NCBI GenBank assembly: GCA_936432065.2
Contig: OW386289.2
Span: 17,752,277 to 17,816,276 of the forward strand
Origin: Rutpela maculata
Lineage: Eukaryota > Arthropoda > Insecta > Coleoptera > Cerambycidae
Reading direction: 5' to 3'
Length of the DNA stretch: 64,000 nt
Part shown: positions 34,320-46,575 of the stretch, one piece after another
Layout of the letters: each line of letters begins with the position of its first letter
Numbering within the stretch: the stretch's first letter is position 1
Made by a program: the position numbers and the translations under genes
The notes under the pieces: model-generated
Database searches by the model: none
The model's input: the letters and a program-made list of their open reading frames with translations, nothing else
Told to the model about the DNA's origin: nothing

Positions 34320-34622
34320 TGCAAATATTTCTACAAAAAATATACCTGTATTATACAGATAAAATCATTGACGAATGTCCATACGATGTACATGAACACA
34401 TATACGAAGAACGTTCCCTGATACGTGTTCACAGTATATGCGACTGTGAACATAAACTTTTCTGTATATTCCATTTATATCGTATGTATAATCATATTGT
34501 ATATGTGAAAATATTATTTATATGGGAATGTTGAGGGAACATACATGGCAAGTACAGAATGCAATTAGAACATTGGGAATGCAAAATGTACATTCGTGGA
34601 ATAATAAATGCTATCTGGGTAG
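34320..34622. mobile_element. Possible non-autonomous element ending TGCTATCTGGG
   Basis: The segment has the same odd vocabulary as 25490-25875 (GAACGTTCC, GTACATTC, GGGAATGTT, TGGAATA) and ends in TGCTATCTGGG near 34611-34621, the reverse complement of the CCCAGATAGCA start there. The left end is not found. An open frame 34319-34534 is probably accidental. Confidence 0.35.
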
Positions 34623-35944
34623 CACAGAATATTGTACAAATATTGGTTTTTGGTCCGTCACGTACATTCAATATACGGTATATTTTATGGATATTTTAAA
34701 AATATTGAGAGAAAATATATTTTATCCTACATTCTATGGAAATTTTTAAAACATATGAAATTAAATATTATCTTGCTTATATTTGCTAAATATTCAGGAA
34801 TATTAAAAATTGATGCTCTAAACTTTAATCCACATCTAAAAGCTCTATTTGCCATGAAGGCATTAAAGGATTCTTTTAAAATTTAAAATTATTACATGGA
34901 TAAAATAATAATAATAAAGAATACGGCTACCTCAGGTCATGACTCGTAGATCTTTTTTCTAAGAGTGTGTTTTAGGTTTAAAAAATTACGTAATAAATAA
35001 ATAAATACAAATTATTCCTAGAATTGAATTTCTTAATATGTACAATATTAATTATTATATGGAATAGTATATTCATACAACTTTGCTCAACGCGCCATTC
35101 TAAGTGCATATGCGTACTTTGCCTCTCCTACGAACCCTACGTCATGTCGCCATCGTCAACCAAGATTTGTGAACAACGCAACGTGAAAGCAAATAGTATG
35201 GTATATGGTGAAACGAATGAATTGTTTTGTGATGTGTAGTTGTGAATATGAGCATTTTATGGTAATAGTGGAAGTAAAAAGGTAAATATTTTAATGTTAT
35301 TAATTGTAATGATAGTGTAGTTATTTAGTTTCTATGGTTACAAATCTTTGGCATTGAAAAAAGTTGCAGCCATCTTGATCATTTCAACTAGTATTTTTGC
35401 GGTTGTTTCCGAATATCACATCTTTCTTTCTGTCGTAGAATGGGTACGAATTGTATAGAAAACCACTACTTCTTTCCTTAAAAATTGACTCAATGTAATA
35501 TTTAACGAAGAAAATGATCTAACCTCAAAAGTTACATTCCCTAGTGAGCAAGTAAATAGGTTGTTGCTGTAATTAGAGAGGTAATACGAGTAAGTCTTGG
35601 AAAATTTTATATGGCACTGATTTTATCAAAGGTAATATCACCACTGTTGTTCCGTTTGATTTAAACTAATGTCTAAGAATAATGAAACCTACAATAGTCC
35701 AGTCAACGAAGCACTAAAATGATCAAAAGGCCTAACTTGAGTGCTAATGATGGATTTTGATGAAACCTTGTGCAATGTGTTGGTAATGATGTTTTTCTTG
35801 CGAGAGGAAACCCACACGGGCTGCCCATCCCTACTTGGAATGGGTCAGACGTTAATAAAAAAGTTAAAAAAAAAAATTAGATTAAGAAATGATCGGAAAG
35901 GATAGAAAACACCCATTTTATCACGGGTTCCGTAACTTGTAGAA
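34623..35944. other. No gene recognised
   Basis: The frame 35024-35239 is followed by an AAAAAGGTAAATATT word that could be a splice donor, and the preceding GC-richer patch (35090-35170) could be an untranslated first exon, but nothing identifies a protein. Left unassigned. Confidence 0.35.
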
Positions 35945-36265
35945 TTAGGTCAAAACTGAAAAAGTAATGTATTTATCTTTTTTGGCCCAAAATAAGATGT
36001 TTTTACTCATGTGAATTTTTTCGAAAAATGCATATTTTTCGAGATATGGCCACTCAAAAATTCCTAAAAATGGGGGAGGGGAACTTTTCTGTAAATTGCG
36101 TTTTCACCGAGTTTTTCCGGAAAAACATGAAAGATTATCCCCATCTTTGAAATTGTAGCGCTTTAAAAATATGTAATTTAATAATGTGAAAAAATTCAGA
36201 GGTTGCTTTGAGGAATTCTAAACATTTTTTGTCTTTTGGAGTTTGTTTGTAACTTTATAATTTTC
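35945..36265. repeat. Left arm of a widely spaced inverted repeat
   Basis: Matches the reverse complement of 38415-38800 (shared TTTTTGGCCCAAAATAAGAT, CATTTTTAGGAATT and TTTTTCCGGAAAAAC with their complements). Divergent, with indels. Confidence 0.75.
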
Positions 36266-38414
36266 CAAGTTACAGGCAGTTCTTCAGGATAAATACTTAA
36301 TGTACTAAATTTTTTGCACATTAAAAAATTTTTCCGGAAAACTTTTTCACATTTTTAATTTAAAAATTTTATTGAACCTTTAAAAATGGTATAACTATAT
36401 AGGTTTCATATTTTTTATAATAATGGATATAAATCACGCTCATTTTTCGAATTTTCATGTGTAAAAAATGTAGTATATTATTTATCGTGAAAAACTGCCT
36501 GTAACTCTTGTTACGTTCACATGGGAACTTTACATATTTTTATGAAATTCCTGTATAACACATCTAAAGAACAAGAAACACTGTACAAGTATTTACCATC
36601 TCAGAGTTGTTTAGGCCCAGACATACTATTATCATGTACAATATGTTTAGGTTTAAGATCAATACCTTTTTGTATACTTTAATTTAAGCATAATTTGTTA
36701 TCTATGTTAGCAGTTTTTGTCAACGACGCATTAATAATGGGGCTTGATATATATATTTCTACAAATAACGCGAAACCATCAATCACATTTAAATATGACT
36801 TTGCCAATTGAGTCTATCTTACACACATTACAGTGGGTAGTATAGTGGGTTGCATAGGAGTATGTCTACCCTAAATTTGCAAATCTAGTTATTTGATATC
36901 TAGAAGTTTCTGATTTATTATGATATGGCAGCATTAGTCTAATTGGAGGGGATCATACCTTATTTATTGTCACGGAGAGAGATTTAGTTTTAATTTCCAG
37001 TTCTGTGGCAGTTCAATCAGTTTCTCCTAAGTCACGATAATTAATTGAGCAAACACTTTGCTCCCTTTTGATATTGTCGGGTTTTACTTTAGTGAAAATA
37101 ACAGGAAAAGGTAACTAAAATTATTTGTTAATTTTATTTCTTCAATATTTGACGGCTCGAAGCCATATTTTCATTTCTGCCATTTTCATATCATAATTGT
37201 GTAATGATAGTCTCAGTTTCGCAAACACATATTAAACAAATTCTCTTTTCTTTTGAAAACGTAGGAGTTTTGCTGCCAAATTAATTTAAATATTTATATT
37301 TTTAGTTATATTTATTTAACTATTTTATTCAATTTTATAAATTATTTGTGGACACCACGTGGGTTAGTAGATTAACCTAGTCAAATCATCTGGAATCCAC
37401 ATGAACACGTTTCCGTGTAAGCAGATGAATATTCAATAAAATATGGAAATCACTTTAGTCCAGTTCAGTTTGCCAGGATAAATAAAAGTCTTATACAACT
37501 CATACAATAGTCCATTAAGTATAGTCAATTTTGAGGTCAAGTCAACTTTAGTTTAGTCAATACAGCAAAACACCAACGTATTCGAACAGGTATCCGAGAG
37601 ATCATAGCACAGAGCCGCCCGAGTTAATGAGGTCGCTGACAAAGATTGCCGGAGTTCATCGGAATCCATTTTGTAACGTCCATTCTTCCTGGGACCGGTG
37701 AGAAAGTGTTAAATTGTGATTTTCTCTAGTTAAGTTGTGTATCTTTATTGCATAAAGACATTTCATTTTCATCGATAAATATTTTTTATATGAAGTCATT
37801 AATTGCTTATCAATTTTTTGTAACCTAAAAATTCAGTATTTCATTGCATTTGATTATTATTTTAAGAATTCAATAACGTCAGTATTATTTATATTGAACT
37901 AGTCTTAGTAATAATTCACGAAATTGAATTTTTTATACTATAAGATTTTTGATAATTTTTTTTTGACTATAACCATTTGATTTGTCTGAAACATAAAATT
38001 TTTGTCATCTTTGAGAATTCGCTTAAAAATAAATTGTGATTTTTTTTATCTAAAACGCATCTTCTCATTTTATTTGTTTGTGTCTGTCTCTTGAGCGACC
38101 TAATCATTCCACAGCGGTTGGTTTTATCACTCACAGGGTAGCTTAAAAAGCTCATACTTTTCTGTGGATGGCGCCCCTTTTAACATCTTAAATAAAAACT
38201 ACCCCTGACTGATAAGACAGACTGGTTTGGTATAAATATCGTGAAGATATTAATTTGCACTCTAACTCAAGACATACAAAAAGAAACGAATCCACGATCC
38301 AGCCACGCAATAATCAGCTAACCGGTTCCTCTTGCCCTTGCGTTTTGCCTAAATTTTATTTGAATTTTACCTTCATCGGTACTTCCAAATTTAATTTTTT
38401 GCAAAGTAAAAGGG
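36266..38414. other. 2.1-kb spacer between the inverted repeat arms, no gene
   Basis: No transposase or other known protein is visible. The interval may be the inside of a decayed DNA transposon or an unrelated region caught between two inverted copies. A GC-richer patch at 37560-37720 has no recognisable frame. Confidence 0.4.
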
Positions 38415-38800
38415 TAATGAAACACTCTCCAAGAGACAAAAAATATTTAGAAGGCCTCAATGCATACGTCTGAATTTTTTCAAATTTTTAAATTACATAT
38501 TTTTAAAGCGTTATAATGTCAAAAATGGGGGTAATTTTTCATGTTTTTCCGGAAAAACTCGATGAAAACGCACTTTACAGAAAAGTTGTAAATAAAAAAA
38601 AGTCTTGTATTCCGATGATACATTCGCCTGAATTTTTTCAGATTTTTTTTCAATTTTTACATTTCCCCTCCCCCATTTTTAGGAATTTACGAGTGGCCAT
38701 TTTGCGAAAAATACGCATTTCTCAGAAAAATTCACAAGAGTAAAAATATCTTATTTTGGGCCAAAAAAGGTAAATACATTGTTTTTTTTTTTCATTTTTT
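38415..38800. repeat. Right arm of the widely spaced inverted repeat
   Basis: Reverse-complement partner of 35945-36265. Confidence 0.75.
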
Positions 38801-39838
38801 AATTCTGTTTTTATATTTCTTTTAGGAAAGAAAATTCTCAGATGGAAGAGAACCAGGAGGATCTTCAAGGATATCATACCTTTTAATATAATATGTGTAT
38901 GCATATACCGTGCGTGTAATTTCCCATTAGGCATGTACATTCACGTAGCGCGAGAGATTTGACAACACCGGCAGCCGTAAATTTGTCCGTTGGTGGAGCA
39001 TTCCAGCTCTGTTATTTCATTGCAGCCAGCTGGCACGCGCGATGTTGTAATTCTTCTCCCCATGCCTAGCCCGCGACTACACACACGGTATATGTAATAA
39101 ATATTGGACCTTTTGCTGTGTCTTTTATCCTTACCTATCCTTTTTCTCAGTTTTATCTCATTTTCTGAACATGAGAGACTACCACCTCTCACATTACCAC
39201 AGTGTGGCGTGATACGTCAAAATGATTCTTTCAATTATTTACTTGTTATAAAACATTTGCCGCTCATTATAAGACCAAGTCCATTTAAAATAGAGTAGAA
39301 GCAGCATTTACTTGTACCACATAGCACCGTGACACGATGCCACGTTATCTAGAGGCTGCTGTGTAATAATCTATTTCATCCAATGTTGCCTAAAGTTATT
39401 ACCTACGTTCATACATTTTACCAGAAACATTTGGTCAATTTGTCGAATTTGTTGTCTGCATGTGTTATATGATTAAAATAAAAGTTATGAGAATTAATGA
39501 CATGACAACAATTTCAGCCTGCATATCGAGCAGTGAAATTTAGAGTATGTCTTATCTCAGTGTTAGAACATGGCACCCCATCAAAACTTTTAAGACAACA
39601 TTATATCAAGATAAAATGAAGAAAATTTACAAAAAGAATCTTGCAAGAAAAATGTAAAAAAATAACTTCAGTTTTTGCAAATTTCAGTTACGGATTTTTT
39701 CAAATTCATTGTTTTTATTTAGTCTTGATAGTGATGCCTTAAAGTTTTCCAATACTGGAATAAGGCATACCCTAAATTTCATCAACCACCACTGTAGTAC
39801 GAGAAGAGGACATTCTAAAAATATTTTTTTGCAGTTTA
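38801..39838. other. No gene recognised
   Basis: Short frames on both strands (38941-39192 minus, 39104-39298 plus) overlap each other and have no motif. Nothing else noted. Confidence 0.4.
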
Positions 39839-40381
39839 TACAGTGTGTCCCACTTCGTACTAAGCCACCCCTGTAACTTGGCTACTTGTATTTGGGTTTG
39901 TATATATTTTTTATAGCACATACTGAACTACCTTTGGAAGGTAGAATTGTTACTCAATCTCTGTTTCAAAGCCAACTGTGATGTTTTTAAAATGGGAATT
40001 TTGCAAAAGTAACATTAGCGATTGAGATAGAGGAAAAATGTATTTGGAAAAGTCGTTCAGAAAAATTAAGTAAGTGAAAATATGAATTTTCATTTAAAAA
40101 TATTGATTTTTTTTTGCAAGTCAGAAAAATTTTTTACTTACTTAATTTTTGAGAACAATTTTTCCAAATACATTTTTCCTGTATCTCAATCGCTAATGTT
40201 ACTTTTGCAAAATTCCAAGTTTAAAAACATCACAGTTGGCTTTGAAATAGAGATTGAGTAACAGTTCTACCTTCGAAAGGTAGTTCATTATGGGTATTAT
40301 GTGCTATAAAAAATATATACAAATCCAAATACAAATAGCCAAGTTATAGGGGTGGCTTAGTACGAAGTGGGACACACTGTA
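39839..40381. mobile_element. 0.54-kb palindromic MITE with TA target site
   Basis: The ends are CAGTGTGTCCCACTTCGTAC and its exact reverse complement, each flanked by TA. Arms of about 255 bases meet near 40110 (matching coordinates sum to 80220). Similarity is high, with a few substitutions. No coding sequence; Tc1/mariner-like by target site. Confidence 0.85.
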
Positions 40382-40710
40382 GAATGTACCTGAAACATTT
40401 TTAAAATGTTTAAAAATATACAACAATGTTTACAAATATTCTTAGGGTGTCCATTAAATAGACTTAAAACATTTTTAATATATTGAAGAATATACAAGAA
40501 CATTCTTATATGTTTCCAAGACATCCATAAAATATACAAGAAAAACATTATATGAATGTTTTCAAAATATCCGAAGGGTGACAAACAAATGTTCTTAAAA
40601 CATCCATAAAATCGCTACTATCTAATTTAGTAGATTCTACAAATATTGAATATCCACAATAAAATATTTTATGTATGTACATAAAACGTGTTTGTGCTAT
40701 ATGGGCATCT
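40382..40710. other. Low-complexity ACATTCTTA/CATCCATAAAA stretch
   Basis: Words such as AAACATTTTTAA, AACATTC, ACATCCATAAAAT and ATATACAAGAA recur irregularly up to TGCTATATGGGC next to the LTR. The ending is similar to TGCTATCTGGG at 34611 and may be another member of that group. Confidence 0.4.
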
Positions 40711-42450
40711 TGTAACGGGTAAATAGTACTTTTTGGGGCGAACCCTGTATGCGTGGTTCTTTTTGGTATACCTTACCTTGTCCTGTACTTAAGTGGTAGG
40801 AACATTTCTTCATTGAGCGCATAGGAGCGACACAACGCATTTATAATTATATCTTTATGGTATAAAGTTTGATTCGGTTAATTTAAGGAAGTAACATGTT
40901 ACCTTATTATTACTATACCTTGGAAGAATGTTCGACTCCCTCATGGTACTAGGAACCTTCAGAGTTTGTTTGGTAATTAGCATGGCTCATACTGCTTAAA
41001 TTGATTTGTTGATAAATTGTCAGCGTATGCGGGCGTCTAAAACAGGGCAAAAGCGGTAGTGAAACCTTTTCCCAGTATTGTAAAATGTAGGCAGTTAGGT
41101 GCCTCGTATTGTTGTGTGCGTTTTCAACCACTTTATGCCTGGGATATATTTATATGGAAGTCATAAGTTTCTCAGTTAACACTTGTTTACGCCAATTTTC
41201 GGACAGAAACAGCCATGTTAGTTGTTTACGTTTAGTTTAGAATCAGGTTACCGACTAAGCGCACTGTCGGTACAGGTTGAGCGCGTCATTGCGCGGTGTA
41301 TGAATTTTAAATACCAATTGTTTTTCATTACGGGTTTCCAACGTACATGGATTCGGTTTCGAAAAAAAGGGTTTGGAAGGAAGTAACGGCCATTTAAGAA
41401 GCTGTTGGGGCACCGAGCACATGCCTTAGAGAATTTTGTTAAATTATATTTAAAAGAAGGGCCATTCTGCGAGAAGGTACGTCTAAATTTGTTTCGCCGT
41501 GTAGGCAGTTTGTTAATTGTCCCTCGTTTGCAGTAACGATAACAATATTTCTTGTTTTGTAGATTTGCCGGCCTAACTTGAATTTGGTTAATTTGCACAT
41601 GGTTAACTTGCATTTTGTAACTTGCACCTTAGAATTTTCGCATTTCGTAACTCGTATCCTGTAGACTTGCTGTTTGATATTCATTGATTGTATGATCCTG
41701 GATCTATGTTAATTTGAGCTGTAATACGGTTATATGGTTGGAAGCGCTGTGTGATTCGATTATTCAACCGGCTATTGGATAACCACGGTCGCACGTGAAG
41801 CATGCCGCCCGGCGCTGGGTCGCTTACCCTGATGAGAACACATGGTTGTAACACGTTATGCAATAAGGAATTGCCCTGGATGTCCATGGTACTGTGAGGT
41901 GTCGACAAATTAAAAATAAGGTCAGATTGTTTCTTCTATTTACTCAGAAACGGCGACGTGAAATTCCAGCCTCTGATTTTACAATAAACGTCGTGTGAGA
42001 CGGCGGCGTTGAATTATAAATGTACCAATCTTTTCAATTAATTTGTTTGTTAAATTACCAAGCTAATTTTACATCTAATTTAAGTCAGATAATTTCGTTA
42101 ATATTACGATTTTAATAAGTTCCACAGTTACTGTGAATCGCAAATAGTACTATTTGGGGGGGCCAAAAAGCGAACCATTCTTACCCCACAAGGATACCTT
42201 ATTGTGATAAATTTTTATTATTAAATCTAATTTGAGGACCCAACCTTGACTTTATTTTTTTGCAACACCCGCCAACCCAAAAGGCTAGGATAGGCATTTT
42301 TTTCTTGGTCTTAACTAAAACAAGATTAAGTGGCGCCTATTTAAGTAATTGAAGACTTTAAAATTAAAATTTCCAAAGATCCTTACTCACACCCAATGCC
42401 TCCGACGAGAGAGCTGCCGCCTAGCAAAGTATAATCCCCGGTGGGGTTAT
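40711..42450 (+). repeat. 5' LTR of element 2, about 1.74 kb
   Basis: Begins TGTAACGGGTAAATAG. The 3' boundary is set by the primer-binding site at about 42458 and is uncertain by around ten bases. The first 575 bases recur at 48405-48979. It contains AT-rich sequence and no frame of its own. Confidence 0.8.
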
Positions 42451-42457
42451 ACGAAGT

Positions 42458-42476
42458 TGACGCCGAACGTGGGGGC
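42458..42476 (+). promoter_or_regulatory. Primer-binding site of element 2
   Basis: TGACGCCGAACGTGGGGG lies just inside the LTR end and resembles the TGGCGCC(C)AACGTGGGG sites used by lysine-tRNA-primed elements, with a few mismatches. Confidence 0.6.
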
Positions 42477-42810
42477 CCGAATTTTGGTAAATTAAATGGT
42501 TGCGAAAAATAAAGTCTAAGATAATTTTGGCTCAAGGAATTTCACAAGTCATTGCTGTATGAACTGATAAATTTTTTTTTGAAAATTAGCACTTATCAAT
42601 TTTATTCTGATATACTTGTACAGGTTTTTTGTTATACAAAAACCGATGATTGTTATTTGATTTTGAAAAATGTGTTCTTTACACACGTAGTTAATCTTAT
42701 ATTTAATGATAAGGTAATGAAACACCTGGAGTTTTTTTGAACTTTATGCCACAAGTCAAAAGTGTTGTGTCTCTCTTATCTGCATATTTTCTTTTGTCTT
42801 TAAAACTATT

Positions 42811-42990
42811 CGTATACAGGGTGAAAAAAAAATTGTCCATATACAAGGTGGAAAATAACATTATTCGCATACAGGGTGAAAAATTATTATCCATGTACAG
42901 GGTGAAATAAAATTATCCATATACAGGGTGAAAAAAAAATTCGTATACAGGGTGAAATAAAATTATCCATATGCAATATAGCAGGGTGTA
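42811..42990 (+). repeat. Tandem TACAGGGTGAAA array in the leader of element 2
   Basis: ACAGGGTG or a one-base variant occurs at about 42815, 42843, 42871, 42897, 42922, 42947 and 42981, spaced 25-34 bases, with A runs and ATTATCCAT between; one more at 43077. The array lies between the primer site and gag. Confidence 0.8.
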
Positions 42991-43482
42991 CAATATAGCT
43001 AGTCTTATACACGGTATTATTTATATTTTTTTCATTTCTTTATTACAACATACGCTTCTTAGAATTTATTCATATACAGGGTAGTTAATACTAACGGCCA
43101 GTGCGGTGATAGTAGGATAATTTAGGTAAACAGGAATAAATTATTTGCTCGGGGCTCTACAGAGTTTTTTAGATTAATTGTTATACTGTTTAGCGTATTA
43201 ATATTTTGTGGCGGCGAACTGTTTGTGATATTTTGGCCTATTGGCTCTATTGAATGTTCAGATTTACACTTTACATATATCTGGTTAACGTGTTAGTATT
43301 CTGTGGGGCAGAATTGTTTGTGATTTTTGAAATTTATTACCGGTCTCGAAGTAGCGTTTTTTCATACCCGATTTAGGTTTTAGTATTCTGTTGTGGAGAA
43401 TTGTTGGTAGTATTTTAAACGCTATACACTTAGACTATATAGATACTTAGTGGTCTAGACTGGGGGATAATTATAAAGCAAG

Positions 43483-44871
43483 ATGGAGTATATGAAACCT
43501 AACCATTTACTTATAAACGAAATTAATTATGAGCTTAGAATTCGCGGAGTAGTAACAGATCGCGACATGAATGACAAAAGAAAAATTTTAGGTCTACTTC
43601 TAAATAAAGAGCGGGGTAGAGATCTTGATATTAGAGACCCTGATTTCGATTTTCTTACGGAAAGGTATGCTATCGCAAATTCTGTGGAAAATATAGGCGG
43701 GTTAGTACGTGACTTTGAGGGGCCAGCTACAGATGGGTTGTTCATACGCCTGAGCTCCAGATTAATTCACGTCACTGGTAGGGTAAAGCGAATGGAACCT
43801 GGAGAGGACACGGACCATAAATTACTCAAGGATGAAGCTTACGCTTCGTGTTTGCAACTGGAAGCGGAACTTTATGAGCGGGCAACGTCAGACACACCTG
43901 CTGTTGAACACCATGCGCAATTACCTGCCGTCATACAAATACCTGCGCAGTCGTCCAAGCCTTTACAAATTTATAAGTGGGGAGTAAAATTCGATGGGCT
44001 TTCCCAACGTTTGGGGGTAGAAGCGTTTATAGAACGAGTTGAGGAACTAGCAGACGCGAGGGGTGTTAATAAAAAAGATCTTTTTGCCTCGGCAGTCGAC
44101 TTATTTACCGGGAAGGGTCTTGACTGGTGGCGCTACGCCAAGCCAACGCTCTCTGATTGGGATTCCTTGGTCAGGAGGAGTGACTTTTTGCCGAAGGACA
44201 ACGATGAACAATTGTGGAAAACTATAAATAACCGCAAGCAACGTAACAACGAGTCGGTAATTATTTTCATTGCGGAAATGGAAGCATATTTTAGGCGTCT
44301 TAGTAACGCACCAGCAGAAATTACGAAGATAAATAGAATCCGCGAGAACTTGCTATTTAAATATTATGAACGCTTAGCTTTAACAGATTTTGGGTCAGTT
44401 AGTGAACTTGCAATTGCCTGCAAACGATGGGAAGAGGTCCTGTCAATGCGTACGCGGAACTCAGAGTTGGCATATGTTGCGGAGCCGTCCACGTCTAATA
44501 ACTTAAGTCGAGCTAGCGGTAGTCACTGGGGAAGTAATTCTACCAATTCCGTACCTCGTAACTGCACTTGTAGTTGCAGGTGTTCTAATGATGTTAGCGC
44601 GCTGGGTAGTTCTCAAACGAGTAAGAGCGCTAGGAATAATAATAGGAGTAATTCAAGGGCAAACATAGTAAATCAGAGTTCAAGCATTGGTACTGCCGCA
44701 AATATTAGTAGTAATGTTACCCCGCGGTCGGTTTGTTGGAACTGTAACCAACCAAATCATATGTTCCGAACTTGCAGACAGAGGCGTAGTAAGTTTTGCT
44801 TTAAGTGTGGGAAGAAGGGCGTAACTGCCTCAAATTGTAGTAGCTGTTCGGGAAACGCCGACAGGGGGTAG
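43483..44871 (+). CDS. Element 2 gag
   Basis: 462 codons, ATG at 43483, about 0.5 kb after the tandem array. The N-terminal 150 residues are unlike common capsids; the middle has the capsid pattern (FDGLSQRLGVEAFIERVEEL, GKGLDWWRYAKP, DNDEQLWKTINNRKQRNNES, FIAEMEAYFRRLSNAP). A Ser/Asn-rich linker precedes two zinc knuckles. The first, CWNCNQPNHMFRTC, has the full CX2CX4HX4C spacing. The second, CFKCGKKGVTASNC, has Val where His is expected. The frame is otherwise intact and would form the particle shell. Confidence 0.9.
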   Translation: MEYMKPNHLLINEINYELRIRGVVTDRDMNDKRKILGLLLNKERGRDLDIRDPDFDFLTERYAIANSVENIGGLVRDFEGPATDGLFIRLSSRLIHVTGRVKRMEPGEDTDHKLLKDEAYASCLQLEAELYERATSDTPAVEHHAQLPAVIQIPAQSSKPLQIYKWGVKFDGLSQRLGVEAFIERVEELADARGVNKKDLFASAVDLFTGKGLDWWRYAKPTLSDWDSLVRRSDFLPKDNDEQLWKTINNRKQRNNESVIIFIAEMEAYFRRLSNAPAEITKINRIRENLLFKYYERLALTDFGSVSELAIACKRWEEVLSMRTRNSELAYVAEPSTSNNLSRASGSHWGSNSTNSVPRNCTCSCRCSNDVSALGSSQTSKSARNNNRSNSRANIVNQSSSIGTAANISSNVTPRSVCWNCNQPNHMFRTCRQRRSKFCFKCGKKGVTASNCSSCSGNADRG

Positions 44872-44954
44872 GACAACACGGTCGTGTCCAACCCGACGCT
44901 AGTAGACAGGCCGACAAAATAGAGAGTAACCGCAGGCGCACTCGTGAACAAAAT

Positions 44955-45812
44955 ATGATTTTAGCACAAGTAAATAAGTTTTTCTCTGATAACTTCAGAA
45001 AACCGGAGACAAGGAATACCTCTCCTGTTTTAGTGAACAAGGACCATGACAACAGACCTTATGTGATGGTGACCTTATTTGATAGGGAGTTAGTGGCATT
45101 GTTAGACTCCGGGGCAACCAACTCGATAGTTGGGGTAGGAGGCCTAAGTATTTTGAAAACGTTTAATATAAAAATTAGGAAGTCTCCCCATAAGTCCGTT
45201 ACCACGGCCGATGGAGCTCATCAAACTATACAGGGTACAGTTGACCTGCCGCTTTGTGTTAACGGTGTTTGTAAAGTAATATCACCTCTAGTAGTGCCAT
45301 CACTTAAGCATGACTTTATTTTAGGTAGTGACTTTTGTAAGGAATTCAAAGTTAATATAGACTTTAGCAATAATTCGTGGCATGTACGTGACGATAATAA
45401 TATCGATATATCTACTCTAGATACGGGAAATTGTAAGCCAAATGGTCGGGTTCTTTCTTCAGTCAACCTTACTGATGAACAGATCTCGCAGGCTGAAGAG
45501 ATAATTTCGAAATTTAATGTGTTGAATAAGGACGGGAAACTGGGACGCACCAACAAGTTGATCCACTGTATTGATACGGGCGACGCCAGACCGTTTAAGC
45601 AGCGGCAATATTTGTTATCCCCTTACATGTTGGGTCACCTGAATAAGGAACTCGACAAAATGTTGCAGTTAGGAGTTGTTGAACCCTCGATGAGTAAGTG
45701 GTCTTCCCCTGTTAGTAAAGAAACAAAATGGGGAGTTTCGTTTTTGTTTCGACGGGCGAAAGTTAAACGCCGTGACGAAAAGGGACTCGTACCCACTACC
45801 TGTTGTGGATAG
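44955..45812 (+). pseudogene. Element 2 pol, part 1: protease and start of reverse transcriptase
   Basis: An aspartic protease with LLDSGATNSIVG (Asp at residue 51) and the later ILGSDF flap partner is followed by the RT entry region (RPFKQRQYLLSP, then MLQLGVVEPSMSKWSSPV). After SKETKW the frame departs from the RT pattern and ends at 45812, while the RT continues in another frame from 45772. A frameshift therefore lies between about 45720 and 45770. The start relative to gag (84 bases after its stop, other frame) would normally need frameshifting or re-initiation. Confidence 0.85.
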
Positions 45813-46575
45813 AATATTAAATATGCTTCGCGACGCGCGTTATATTTCATCTGTCGACTTGCGCAGTGCATTTTGGCAGATCCCTTTAGACCAAGCGTCT
45901 AAAGAAAAAACAGCCTTTGCCATACCCGGTAGGGGCTTATTCCATTTTAACGTTGTGTCTTTTGGGCTATGCAATGCAGCGCAGTGCCAGCAACGTCTGA
46001 TGGACGCGATTTGCGGTCCAGAGCTCGAACCCAACATTTTTGTTTATTTGGACGACGTGATAATTGTGTCCTCCACTTTTGAGGAGCACTTAAGGTTATT
46101 GAATGAGGTGGCTCGACGTCTTTGTGACGCGAACCTCACGGTAAATTTTGATAAGTGCGAGTTCTTTCGTCCTTCACTGAAATATCTCGAGTTTATAGTC
46201 GATAATGCAGGCCTGAGGACCGATCCCGAGAAGGTCTCGGCTATGGTTAATTTTCCTCAGCCAAGAACGACAACCGAAGTAAAAAGGTTTACTGGTATGT
46301 GCAGCTGGTATCGGCGCTTTATACCACAGTTTTCTACGCTCATGAGCCCCATCAACGAATTGCTTGCCGGTAGAAAAAAGGGACAACCAATAATTTGGAC
46401 TGAGGCCGCTGACCATGCATTCCGCGATGTCAAGCAGGCACTTATTTCCGCACCTTTACTGTCTAGCCCCGATTTTAACCTACCTTTTTCAATACAGTGC
46501 GACGCTAGCGATACAGGTCTTGGGTGTTCACTCACACAAGAGCAACAGAGCGAAGAAAGGAGCTTTCGCCAGTAG
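45772..46575 (+). pseudogene. Element 2 pol, part 2: reverse transcriptase core
   Basis: Contains RDSYPLPVVDRIL, motif A SSVDLRSAFWQI (Asp at residue 29), FNVVSFGLCNA, the catalytic VYLDDVIIVS (residues 91-100) and the connection region (GMCSWYRRFIPQFSTLMSPI), then the start of RNase H (IQCDASDTGLGCSL). The frame leaves RNase H at about 46545, a second frameshift. The catalytic core itself shows no lesion. Confidence 0.88.

Noticed and set aside
37340..37720. Solo LTR suggested by TGTGGAC start and a GC-richer body
   Set aside because: No second copy, no target duplication and no clear CA end.
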